Source: Haloarcula litorea
GTDB taxonomy: Archaea > Halobacteriota > Halobacteria > Halobacteriales > Haloarculaceae
Length of the DNA stretch: 64,000 nucleotides
Reading direction: 5' to 3'
Assembly: GCF_029338195.1 (NCBI RefSeq)
Contig: NZ_CP119780.1
Location: 124,001-188,000 of the forward strand
Shown: piece by piece, positions 44,167 to 52,576 of the stretch
Layout of the letters: the number at the start of each line of letters is the position of its first letter
Position numbering within the stretch: the stretch's first letter is position 1
The notes under the pieces: generated by a model
What the model was told of the DNA's origin: nothing
The model's input: the letters and a program-made list of their open reading frames with translations, nothing else
Databases searched by the model: none
Translations under genes and position numbers: made by a program

Positions 44167-44934
44167 ATGATCGACGAACCGCAGGGGCGAACGCTCAAAA
44201 CCACGCGGAGGTCACTCGAAATACTCACTCTCATTCTGGAGTATAACGGACTCACGCTCGCGGAGCTGGACGAGATGGTGGAGAGCCCCAAGAGTTCTAT
44301 CCACAGCCACCTCAACACGCTTCGCGAGAAGCGATATCTGGTCAAGGAGAACGGTACATACAAGGTGAGTTTCAGACTCGCGCTGCTGGGCGAGCAGGTC
44401 AGGTATCGATACCCCAGTGACGCGACCATCGAAGAGAAGGTTGAGCAGCTGGCCGAGAGGACGGGTGAAGAGACGAACTTCACCATTTTCGAGCACGGAC
44501 GGTTACTTATGTTCTACGGGACTTCCGGTGACGCAGCGGCGAAGGAGAGCGACATCAACTACCGCTCGGAGTACTACCTCCACAACACAGCGGCGGGCAA
44601 GGCAATCCTCGCCGAACTCGACCACGACCAAGTCGAACGCATCGTCGACAAGTGGGGTCTGCCACAGGAATCCGAAGCGACGATCACTGATCGCGATCGA
44701 CTCTTCGAGGAACTGGCGGAGATCGCGGCACGCGGTTACGGAACCGTCGACGAGGAGTTCGCACCCGGACTCGTCGCCGTCGGCGCACCGGTCCACGACG
44801 GCGAGGGAAACATCATCGGTGGCCTGAGTGTCGGCGGTCCGAAGTACCGCGTCGATCAGTCCCGAATCGAGCAAGAACTGGCCGAGCAGTTGCTCGACTC
44901 CGCTCGTTCGCTCGAATCGGCACTCCAGGCGTGA
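44167..44934 (+). CDS. IclR family transcription regulator
   Basis: The 255-residue protein has a winged helix at ~12-75 (TTRRSLEILTLILEYNGLTL, ESPKSSIHSHLNTLREKRYL) and an IclR effector domain at ~85-250 (TNFTIFEHGRLLMFYG, NTAAGKAILAELDHDQVERI, AAGYG-like RGYGTVDEEFAPGL). IclR proteins bind small acids such as glyoxylate or pyruvate and control catabolic operons. Four 15-bp sites flank it: two upstream of itself and two upstream of the solute-binding gene. This supports autoregulation and control of the transport operon. Confidence 0.9.
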   Translation: MIDEPQGRTLKTTRRSLEILTLILEYNGLTLAELDEMVESPKSSIHSHLNTLREKRYLVKENGTYKVSFRLALLGEQVRYRYPSDATIEEKVEQLAERTGEETNFTIFEHGRLLMFYGTSGDAAAKESDINYRSEYYLHNTAAGKAILAELDHDQVERIVDKWGLPQESEATITDRDRLFEELAEIAARGYGTVDEEFAPGLVAVGAPVHDGEGNIIGGLSVGGPKYRVDQSRIEQELAEQLLDSARSLESALQA

Positions 44935-45324
44935 CTACTCAGCCACCACTTGAGAGGCGATGATTCACTGCCGCTATCCCGAGAAGTGCACGATCGATCT
45001 GACGGGGACCGGTCGAAGAATAATGTATGTACGTGTGTTATACAACCGTTACACTGCAGTGACTCCGTCCTGCCCTGAAAAACTGTAGGCTAATATTGTG
45101 GGGATCGTCGGGGTTTCGGTTTTTTAGTGGAGTATGGGACTCTGCCCAGTAGAGTAACACACGTACGCTTGTTATCGAAATCCCTAACGGGACAAGCGAA
45201 ATTCGCAGTAGCCGACACGGGGCGAAGAGGCGTCGGTGTCGAGGTGACCGGACAACACCGTAGAGTCATCTGATCCGGCGACTGAGCTGGTGTCTGAGAC
45301 TGCGAGAGACGTACATTAATTACC

Positions 45325-45339
45325 ATCACATTATGCGAA
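45325..45339. promoter_or_regulatory. IclR-type operator, site 3
   Basis: ATCACATTATGCGAA, matching sites 1 and 2 at 11-12 of 15 positions. It lies about 570 bases before the solute-binding gene. Confidence 0.55.
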
Positions 45340-45425
45340 CACCTATTCGAGTGTCCCGCTGACGCCGCTGAGACGTCCAGTCAGTGTACGTACCGAGCAC
45401 CGACCTGTGGACTTTCAACAATCGG

Positions 45426-45440
45426 TTCACATAATGTGAC
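45426..45440. promoter_or_regulatory. IclR-type operator, site 4
   Basis: TTCACATAATGTGAC. With the base before it, this is the most symmetric copy (GTTCACATAATGTGACC), centred 101 bases from site 3. The spacing of about ten helical turns could allow looping. Confidence 0.6.
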
Positions 45441-45906
45441 CAGTGCCCGCGACGTGGTTTCCACGAGACGAGCTGTGTCAACTCCGAGTCCGCCTGTCGT
45501 CGTCCACGACATTTTGATGAAATAATAATGTCATATCGGCCGACTCAGCACGGTCCAGAGACACGGTGAGGACGGCTCGGGGTCGGATCGATCCGCGCTG
45601 TGTTCTGTCCGATGACAGCTGTTGATCACCCACAAGCCGTTTCGATGTATACAGCTCAGTAACCGTACTGGGAAATATGACCTCACACTCGTCTCGACGG
45701 TGGTGCTGTAGAACTGGATCTCTTCGGGAGCGGAGACCGGACCGACCCAACGTGCGACAACTGCGAGGACGGTGGGAGTAACGCATCGAACGCAGTGAGA
45801 CGGTGGGGTGGTGCAGCAAAATCACAACCGACCTCGCGGCCCCCACACACTCTATCGGTAAAAAGCCCAAAACCTTTTGTAACTGGTATGGTTTAGCAAA
45901 TGTCGT

Positions 45907-47316
45907 ATGTCGGGAGTCAACAGGCGCAACTTTATGAAGTTCGCCGGAGGGGCTATGGCCAGTGCAGCGCTGGCAGGCTGCTCTGGGGACGGCAACGATG
46001 GCGGTAACGGAGGAAACGGCGGCGGAAACGGTAGCACCGACGGTGACGGTACGAGCGGGGGCTCGGGCGGTATGCAAGACGGAACTCGCCCGCTGAAGTG
46101 GATGGGGCCGGCGTGGGGCGTCCGCGGCGGACAGGGTGACAAGTACACAGAGGTCACCGGTATCGAGACCAGTATCACCAACGCCGCGATCCCCGAGACG
46201 ACGCGTCGGATTCTGAGCGGGGGGCGGTCGAACTTCGACATCGTCTCGAACGACAGCCCTGGTGGATCGGCGATGGTACTGGACAACGACGCGACGTACG
46301 CTGTGTCTCCCTCCGACCTCGATCGGTGGGAGTCGGAGTACATCTCCGATTTCTTCACGAACCCGGTCGAGCGCGTCTCGTACCTGGACGGACAGGCCGA
46401 GGCGATGAACGAGCTGATCTACGAGGATCCGGAGACGATGGAGGACCTCCGCTGGCCGCCGTACGTCTATGCGTTCGACGGGCCGGCGTACAACCCCAAG
46501 CACATCGACGAAGTGAGCGAGTGGTCGGCGCTCTTCGCAGACGAGTACCAGGGCCGGGTTGCCCTTGACGCGATCCCGACGGTGGTGATGGGGGAGACCG
46601 TCCTCCACCTCTTCGACAACGATATGATCGACATCGAACGCGGGAACCTCAACAACCCGAGCAAGGACCAGATCGACACGATCATCGACTTCCTCATCAA
46701 GGAGAAGCAGGAAGGACAGTTCCGATCGACGTGGACCTCGTACGGCGAGTCGGTGACACTGATGGCGTCCGAGGAGGCGTGGATCGGTGACCTCTACCGA
46801 CCGGCCTGTATCGACGTCCGCAGAGAGGGGACCCCGTGCGAGTACGCGAATATGACCGAGGGCGTTCAGGGATATCGGTCGTGGTTCGGCGGTATGGCGC
46901 CACTGAAGCCGGGCGCTAACGAGCGGAACAACGTTGCCGAGGCGACTGAACTCCTCGATATGCACTACGGTGCGTGGTTCCCCGGCTTCATCCAGCAGTG
47001 GGAGTACTGTGTCCCCCACTACCCCAACACCGATCTCGTCCGTGACGGTTCGGACGAGACGGGACAGGGTATGGGGCCGGAATACTACGACTGGGCGTAT
47101 CGAGGAGAGCGAACGTACGAATCCGTCGAACAGCCGGCACTGTTCGACCCGATGGAGTACGACTGGTCGATGGAAGAGAGCGATCCGTCACCCGACGGGC
47201 AGAAGCGCGACGGGCCGGATATCGAGACTCGAATCGATTCGATCGGATTCATCCAGAAGTACCCTGACAACGCCGAGTATATGAACGAACGTTGGGCTGA
47301 CTTCGAGTCTGCCTGA
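45907..47316 (+). CDS. Tat-exported lipoprotein, ABC solute-binding protein
   Basis: The 469-residue protein starts MSGVNRRNFMKFAGGAMASA, a twin-arginine signal, and then has a lipobox LAGC (Cys25). A Gly/Asn-rich linker follows, as in haloarchaeal lipoproteins. The mature part resembles the PotD/spermidine-putrescine and iron(III)-type binding proteins (DIVSNDSPGGSAMVLDNDAT, YGESVTLMASEEAWIGDLYR). It captures the solute for the two permeases at 49294 and 52577. Ligand unknown. The chaperonin paralogue on the other strand separates it from the rest of the operon. Confidence 0.85.
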   Translation: MSGVNRRNFMKFAGGAMASAALAGCSGDGNDGGNGGNGGGNGSTDGDGTSGGSGGMQDGTRPLKWMGPAWGVRGGQGDKYTEVTGIETSITNAAIPETTRRILSGGRSNFDIVSNDSPGGSAMVLDNDATYAVSPSDLDRWESEYISDFFTNPVERVSYLDGQAEAMNELIYEDPETMEDLRWPPYVYAFDGPAYNPKHIDEVSEWSALFADEYQGRVALDAIPTVVMGETVLHLFDNDMIDIERGNLNNPSKDQIDTIIDFLIKEKQEGQFRSTWTSYGESVTLMASEEAWIGDLYRPACIDVRREGTPCEYANMTEGVQGYRSWFGGMAPLKPGANERNNVAEATELLDMHYGAWFPGFIQQWEYCVPHYPNTDLVRDGSDETGQGMGPEYYDWAYRGERTYESVEQPALFDPMEYDWSMEESDPSPDGQKRDGPDIETRIDSIGFIQKYPDNAEYMNERWADFESA

Positions 47317-47475
47317 GCGCGGAGCGACTGCCTCGCTACTTCATTTTTATCGAGAGCCAGACGCCGATGGTGTTCTACACTGTCCGTCCCACTCGACCAG
47401 AGACGGTGTTGCATCCTTCTTAGAGAGCCCATCGAGGCCGAATGTTACGCCACCCGTGTGCGAGAACGGGACGGT

Positions 47476-49209
47476 TCAGTCCCAGCGCGTCTCGTTTTCG
47501 GCGCGGTAATCTTCGTGACGCTCGGCGGCCGCCGGGTGAATCGAATCGTCCGGGGAGTCCGGCACCTCGCTGAACGTCGCGTCGAGACTGTCGTCGATCC
47601 GGAGGACCAGATTCGCTACTTCGGTAGCCTTGTGGTACTGCTGCTCTCGGAGACCGGCCGGATCGAGGACGCCCTGTTGCCACACATCGTCGATCCGGCC
47701 AGGCGGTGCGGCGATCCCGGTCGTCGTCTCTCCGCCGGTGTGTCGCTGCCGGAGTGTCGTCACCGTGTCGATGGGGTTGAGACCGCAATTCGACGCGAGC
47801 GTCCCGACGACTCGCGTGAGTGCGTTCGTGAACGCAGTCAGTGCGAGGCGCTCGCGCGACTTTTCGCCGGCGCTTCGCGATCCGATCCGTCTGCTCACTG
47901 CCATATGCGTCGCCCCGCCGCCTGGGACGACGCCTGCCGGGAGGGTCGTCTCTCCCGCAGCGATGGCGGCGGCGTTCGCCGCCTTCCGTATCTGTGTCGT
48001 CGCCAGCTCACCCCATCGATCGGTCACTCCACGTAGGAGAACAGCGACGGCGTCCGGGTCATCACACCCCTCGAAAAGCACCATCTCGCTCGACCCAGTC
48101 TCGTCACGTCGAGAACCGACCGTCTGTTCGGTGACGTGCCCGGCGTGGCCGAGATCCGCTGTAGCGAAGTCTTCCGGGTCTTTCACCAGGGACGCGCCGG
48201 TGGCCGCACAGACCTGTCTGAGGTCAAGCCGAGAGACGTTCCGGATTCCGACGATTCCGAGGTCGGCAAGCATCGCCTGATATTCGGGTGTGATTCCGAG
48301 TCTGGTCACGACGACGTCGGCACCGGTCGACCGAATCTCGGAGATGATCTCCGCACGGTTGTCGCCGAACAGGTCCCGGAAGGCGTCGACGTCGGCGGCC
48401 GATTCCGGGGTGGCGACGTACCGGTCTCCGATCTCCGGGTCCCGAAGACCGCCCCGCTCGTACCCACCGATCGCGAGAACGGTTGCCTCCTCGACCGATC
48501 GTGGCATCCGGAAGTCTACCACCGAGTTCGCATCGAGGACCGCGCCCTTCACGAGTCGCGAGTCGTCGATAGCGCCGTCGCTCGTCTGTCGCACTGCTAA
48601 TGTTCGCTCGTCGGGTGCACCGACCGTCCGAACGGCATCTACGGCGAATCGAGCCCACGTGTCCGCTTTGCCACCGATGTCGTTACCGGTGATACTGGTA
48701 CGAGCACAGGCGTGTAGTCCGTCCCCAGAATATTCGGAGACCGATCGACGCAGGTCGTCGACAGCCTCGCGTGCACAGGTGCGTGCCTTGTCGTATCCAC
48801 GCGTGACCGTTCGCGGATGGAGTCCCTTGTCCAGGAGCGCCTGTGCTTCCCTCAGGAGCGCGTTCGCAAAGACGAGCGTCGTCGTCACCCCGTCGGGGAT
48901 GTCCTCTCCGTCGATGTCCGTCTCTCCCGGGCGACGGGGTCCCGCGATGTCGCGGGCTATCTCGGCGATGGGATGCTCCAGCGGCAGCAGCTCGAGGATC
49001 GTGGCACCGTCGCTGGTCACCTCGTAATCAGGGGCGTCGGACACCACGGACGTATCGTCCCCGGTACTGACTAGGAGTTTGTCCCTCGGCGTCGGTCCGA
49101 GCGTCGACTGGACCGTTCCTGTGATGTGCCGGATCCCCGCGATATTCGCTTCGGGGAACGATATCTCGTCTCGTTCGTCTTCGGGCTCCTGCAGATCTCC
49201 GACTGTCAT
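47476..49209 (-). CDS. Divergent thermosome (group II chaperonin) paralogue
   Basis: The 577-residue protein follows the thermosome throughout: ITGTVQSTLGPTPRDKLLV, VTSDGATILELLPLEHPIAE, PDGVTTTLVFANALL and GVVPGGGATHMAVSRRI. The ending is ASNCGLNPIDTVTTLRQRHT then TGIAAPPGRIDD. Changes: the usual GDGTTT is PDGVTTT. The HDAL-type stretch with the hydrolytic Asp (GroEL Asp398 equivalent) reads ATTQIRKAAN, and GGGAxE is GGGATH. ATP hydrolysis is probably weak or lost. It lies convergent to the solute-binding gene and divergent from the permease gene. ATG 49209 preferred to 49215. Confidence 0.8.
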   Translation of the reverse strand: MTVGDLQEPEDERDEISFPEANIAGIRHITGTVQSTLGPTPRDKLLVSTGDDTSVVSDAPDYEVTSDGATILELLPLEHPIAEIARDIAGPRRPGETDIDGEDIPDGVTTTLVFANALLREAQALLDKGLHPRTVTRGYDKARTCAREAVDDLRRSVSEYSGDGLHACARTSITGNDIGGKADTWARFAVDAVRTVGAPDERTLAVRQTSDGAIDDSRLVKGAVLDANSVVDFRMPRSVEEATVLAIGGYERGGLRDPEIGDRYVATPESAADVDAFRDLFGDNRAEIISEIRSTGADVVVTRLGITPEYQAMLADLGIVGIRNVSRLDLRQVCAATGASLVKDPEDFATADLGHAGHVTEQTVGSRRDETGSSEMVLFEGCDDPDAVAVLLRGVTDRWGELATTQIRKAANAAAIAAGETTLPAGVVPGGGATHMAVSRRIGSRSAGEKSRERLALTAFTNALTRVVGTLASNCGLNPIDTVTTLRQRHTGGETTTGIAAPPGRIDDVWQQGVLDPAGLREQQYHKATEVANLVLRIDDSLDATFSEVPDSPDDSIHPAAAERHEDYRAENETRWD

Positions 49210-49263
49210 ATACACGACAACCGATCGCTCTCGGTAAAGAAACTTTCCCCCTCGAGGGTGGGT

Positions 49264-49271
49264 TTTATGTT
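49264..49271 (+). promoter_or_regulatory. Likely TATA element for leaderless permease transcript
   Basis: TTTATGTT in GGGTTTTATGTTC lies about 27 bases before the ATG at 49294, the distance expected for a leaderless haloarchaeal transcript. An earlier ATG (49267) inside this element is therefore unlikely to be used. Confidence 0.4.
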
Positions 49272-49293
49272 CTCCGGCCCGGTGAAACCCAGT

Positions 49294-50133
49294 ATGGCCA
49301 CGAGTTCGGCGAACCGTACCAACGGGTCACTCCTCGAGAGTATGAAACAGGTGACCAGTGCGCGTCGAGTCCTGCTGTTGTACTTCGTGTGTATCACGAT
49401 CTACGTCTACACGCCGATCATCTCGCTGATCGTCTTCTCGTTCAACAGTGGGGGACTCACGTTCCCCTTCACCGACATCACGACCGACTGGTACACACAA
49501 CTGTTCTCGAACACCGCCATCATCGAGTCGATCATCCGGTCGCTGATGCTCGCATCCGTCGTAACCGTCATCACCACCGTCCTCGGAACTGCTGCGGCAC
49601 TCGCCTATCGGTACGACTTCCGTGGGAGGCAGTTGGTCCTGTATCTGCTCATTCTGGGCATTATCACACCCGGCATCACCTACGGGGTCGGTGCGATGCT
49701 CCTCCAGGTGGAACTACTCGGGTTCGAGAAGGGGCTCTGGCTCGCAGTGCCCGTTCACGTCGTCTGGACGCTCCCGTTTGCGGTCATCGTTCTGCTTGCT
49801 GGCTTTCCCCCGACGTTAGCGGAGAACGAACAGGCTGCCTCTGTCCTCGGTGCCGGACGGTGGACGACTATCCGCGAGGTGATTCTTCCACAGATCGCGC
49901 CGACCATTCTCGGGGCCGCCGTGTTCGCCTTCACACTGTCGTACAACGAGGGGACCCGGAGTATCCTCCTACTGGGCTCCGACACGACGATGCCGCTTCA
50001 GGTGTTCTCCATCGCTGGCTCGCAACGTCCGACGCCGATGCTGTTCGCCCTCGGGAGCGTGACGACACTCGTCTCGACGCTGCTGTTGGCCGTCGGGGGA
50101 TATCTGGTCCTGAAGGGCTCACAGACGAACTGA
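49294..50133 (+). CDS. ABC transporter permease (PotC-like)
   Basis: From ATG 49294 the protein has 279 residues and six spans. It carries the permease EAA loop in the form EQAASVLGAGRWTTIREVIL near residue 190, which contacts the ATPase. The first span reads YFVCITIYVYTPIISLIVFS, matching the PotC/spermidine-putrescine group. It opens a collinear operon: permease, two ATPases, permease, TIM-barrel protein, Tm-1-like protein. The gap to the first ATPase is 45 bases. Confidence 0.85.
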   Translation: MATSSANRTNGSLLESMKQVTSARRVLLLYFVCITIYVYTPIISLIVFSFNSGGLTFPFTDITTDWYTQLFSNTAIIESIIRSLMLASVVTVITTVLGTAAALAYRYDFRGRQLVLYLLILGIITPGITYGVGAMLLQVELLGFEKGLWLAVPVHVVWTLPFAVIVLLAGFPPTLAENEQAASVLGAGRWTTIREVILPQIAPTILGAAVFAFTLSYNEGTRSILLLGSDTTMPLQVFSIAGSQRPTPMLFALGSVTTLVSTLLLAVGGYLVLKGSQTN

Positions 50134-50178
50134 ACGAGAGGAAAAGAATTAAACGTCGCTTCGTCAAGGATTACCATA

Positions 50179-51306
50179 ATGGGCGCACGAAACGTTCGAA
50201 TCGATAGCGTACAGAAGTCGTTCGGTAACGAAACAGTCCTGCGTGACATCACGCTCGAGGTCGAGAGCGGGGCCTTCTGCGTGGTGATGGGGCCGAGTGG
50301 TTGTGGGAAGACGACGCTCCTGAACTGCGTCGCCGGGCTCGTCGACGTCGAGAGAGGTCAGATTCAGTTCGACGGCCGAGACGTCACCGACCAACCGGTC
50401 GCTGAGCGTGACCTCGGCTACGTGTTCCAGGAGTTCGAGGACACGTTGTTCCCGCACAAGACGGTCGCCGAGAACATCGCGTTCGGACTGCGACAGCAGC
50501 AGTCGGAGGTCTCCGAGCCCGAAATCGAGGATCGTGTCGACGAGATGCTCGCACTGTTCAACATCGAAGCGACGAGGGGGAACACTCCCGGAGAACTGAG
50601 TGGTGGCCAACAACAGCGCGTCGAACTCGCCCGACAACTCGTCTGCGAGCGCGACCTTCTCCTGCTCGACGACCCGCTCGCTGACCTCGACTATAAGCTC
50701 CAGAAGCGAATGGAGATCGAGATTCGTCGCCTCCACGAGGACCTCGGTAGCACCTTCCTCTACGTCACACACAACCAGGATCAGGCTCTAAAGCTCGCAG
50801 ACCGTCTCATCGTGATGAACGAGGGGCAGATCGAACAGATCGGCTCACCCGCGGAGGTGTACAACTCGCCGGAATCGGCATTCGTCGCCCGATTCGTCGG
50901 CGACTCGAACGCGCTGGCGGCCTCGGTCCGAAACGCCGACGACAGGTCGGTTACGGTCGATACCGAACTGGGCGAGATCACGGCCGAACCACGGGGACCG
51001 GTCACCGAGGAGACAGGGGTAGTCTTGATCCGGCCGAAGCGGATCACGATCGGAGATGAAGCGTATGATCGCGAGAACACGATCGAGATGACCTATCAGG
51101 GTTCGACCTACACCGGTGAAGTAGTCGAGCACGCCGTACTTCCCGACAGTCTCACGCGCGAGTTCCTGATCGACGAAACGGATCGGGACTACGGCTCTGA
51201 TCCGGGCGAACGCGTCCCCGTCGGGTGGGACGCAGCGGACGCACAGTACTTCGAGACGCTCAGTGCGGCGGACTCTGTCACCGTCGAAGACATCATCCAA
51301 ACGTAA
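50179..51306 (+). CDS. ABC transporter ATP-binding protein 1 (degenerate Walker B)
   Basis: The 375-residue protein has Walker A GPSGCGKTT (38-46), a Q loop VFQEFED, the signature LSGGQQQRVELARQL, and Walker B ending LLLLDDPLADLD. The residue after the Walker B Asp is Asp165, not Glu. The H loop is VTHNQDQAL. A C-terminal regulatory OB domain (TOBE-like) follows at ~245-375. Asp at the catalytic-Glu place usually slows ATP hydrolysis. The second ATPase, one base downstream, has the full Glu but a weak signature, so the two may form a heterodimer with one active site. Confidence 0.9.
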   Translation: MGARNVRIDSVQKSFGNETVLRDITLEVESGAFCVVMGPSGCGKTTLLNCVAGLVDVERGQIQFDGRDVTDQPVAERDLGYVFQEFEDTLFPHKTVAENIAFGLRQQQSEVSEPEIEDRVDEMLALFNIEATRGNTPGELSGGQQQRVELARQLVCERDLLLLDDPLADLDYKLQKRMEIEIRRLHEDLGSTFLYVTHNQDQALKLADRLIVMNEGQIEQIGSPAEVYNSPESAFVARFVGDSNALAASVRNADDRSVTVDTELGEITAEPRGPVTEETGVVLIRPKRITIGDEAYDRENTIEMTYQGSTYTGEVVEHAVLPDSLTREFLIDETDRDYGSDPGERVPVGWDAADAQYFETLSAADSVTVEDIIQT

Positions 51307-51307
51307 T

Positions 51308-52498
51308 ATGCAGTCGAACTCGATCACCGAGACGACGGAGCGTAACGAACGACAACAGGACGACGAGACGATCCTCGAGATCTCCGGGCTCACGAAGGTG
51401 TACCCCGACGGGACGCTGGCGGTCGACGACATCGACTTCTCGGTCGCTCGCGGCGACTTCTGTGTCATCATCGGCCCGTCGGGATGCGGGAAGTCCACGA
51501 CACTCCACTCGATTGTCGGTACCGTCGACCCCACAGAGGGGTCGATCCGGCTGGACGGCGAGGATATCACCGATCTCCCCACCTACCAACGGGATATTAG
51601 CCTGGTGTTCCAAGATTTCCAGCTCTTCCCGCACCTCTCCGTTCGGGGAAATATCCGGTACGGACTGGAGCGAACGGACGTGTCCGGATCACAGATGGCG
51701 AACCGTGTCGAACAGGTCGCCGACGTCCTGAATCTCACCCCGTTTCTGGATGGAAACCCGGAAGAATTGTCTGCGGGCCAGCAACAGCAGGTCGCTCTCG
51801 CGAGGAGCCTCGTGCTAGAACCGAAGCTCCTCTTGCTCGACGAACCGCTCGGCGACCTTGACTACAAGCTCCAGAAGCATATGGAGCGAGAGTTACTCCG
51901 GATCCACCACGAGTTCGACACGACGTTCGTCTACGTGACACACGATCAGAACCAGGCGATGCGGCTGGGTGACCAGCTGGTCGTTATGAACGACGGTGTC
52001 GTTGAGCACTCGGGAACGACCGAAGATGTCTACGACCGGCCCGCAAACGCCTTCGTGTCGACGTTCGTCGGCGACTCGAACACGTTCTCGGGCGAGATCG
52101 TCTCGCTGTCGGACGACGAATCGGTCGCCACTGTCGAGACGGCCTTCGGCACGATCGAATCGACGACCGCGAACCTGAACTCTCCACCGACAGAACTGCT
52201 CGGCGAGGAAGTCACTCTCTCGGTCCGTCCACATCACGTGTCACTCGGACAGGATGATGGCAATACGCTCGACTGTCGGGTGAGTGACGTCATCCATCAC
52301 CCTGCATCCGGAACACAGATCGTAGCTGATGTCCACGGAGAGCAGGGGGAGAAGACGGTGATGGTCAAACTGCTCGACGATATCGCCGATCCGACCGGCG
52401 AGATCACGATCTCTTGGGGCAGATCGGACACAGTGCTCCTCGAAGAGATCAGCAATGTCCCTGGAACCGATCTCGAAACGGATATTCTCGGAGAATGA
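51308..52498 (+). CDS. ABC transporter ATP-binding protein 2 (degenerate signature)
   Basis: From ATG 51308 the protein has 396 residues. Walker A is GPSGCGKST near residue 57 and the Q loop VFQDFQLF. The signature is LSAGQQQQVALARSL, with Ala for the second Gly and Gln for Arg. Walker B is normal: LLLLDEPLGDLD. The H loop is VTHDQNQAM and a TOBE-like tail follows (SVRPHHVSLG). The weak signature faces the other subunit's Walker site in the dimer. It starts one base after ATPase 1, so they are made in equal amounts. Confidence 0.9.
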   Translation: MQSNSITETTERNERQQDDETILEISGLTKVYPDGTLAVDDIDFSVARGDFCVIIGPSGCGKSTTLHSIVGTVDPTEGSIRLDGEDITDLPTYQRDISLVFQDFQLFPHLSVRGNIRYGLERTDVSGSQMANRVEQVADVLNLTPFLDGNPEELSAGQQQQVALARSLVLEPKLLLLDEPLGDLDYKLQKHMERELLRIHHEFDTTFVYVTHDQNQAMRLGDQLVVMNDGVVEHSGTTEDVYDRPANAFVSTFVGDSNTFSGEIVSLSDDESVATVETAFGTIESTTANLNSPPTELLGEEVTLSVRPHHVSLGQDDGNTLDCRVSDVIHHPASGTQIVADVHGEQGEKTVMVKLLDDIADPTGEITISWGRSDTVLLEEISNVPGTDLETDILGE

Positions 52499-52576
52499 AA
52501 TTGATACACTACTCCACTACGGTAAAGCAGTGTACCGACCACCGACTGCCCAAGACTGGCCACAAAGGAGGAACGT

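Larger units (their letters stand above)
44935..45906. other. 972-bp regulatory gap with two IclR-type sites
   Basis: No credible gene. Two operator-like palindromes lie at 45325-45339 and 45426-45440. Bases 45470-45650 are GC-rich with no coding sense. A promoter for the solute-binding gene is likely around 45855-45885 (TCGGTAAAAAGCCC, AAACCTTTTG). The minus-strand frame through this gap is a shadow of the next gene. Confidence 0.45.

Noticed and set aside
45090-45329. 79-codon minus-strand frame before the IclR site
   Set aside because: Basic and Pro-rich, unlike halophile proteins, and it overlaps the regulatory palindrome region.
45478-47019. 513-codon minus-strand frame
   Set aside because: It is antisense to the solute-binding protein and runs into the regulatory gap. 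No family-like segments.
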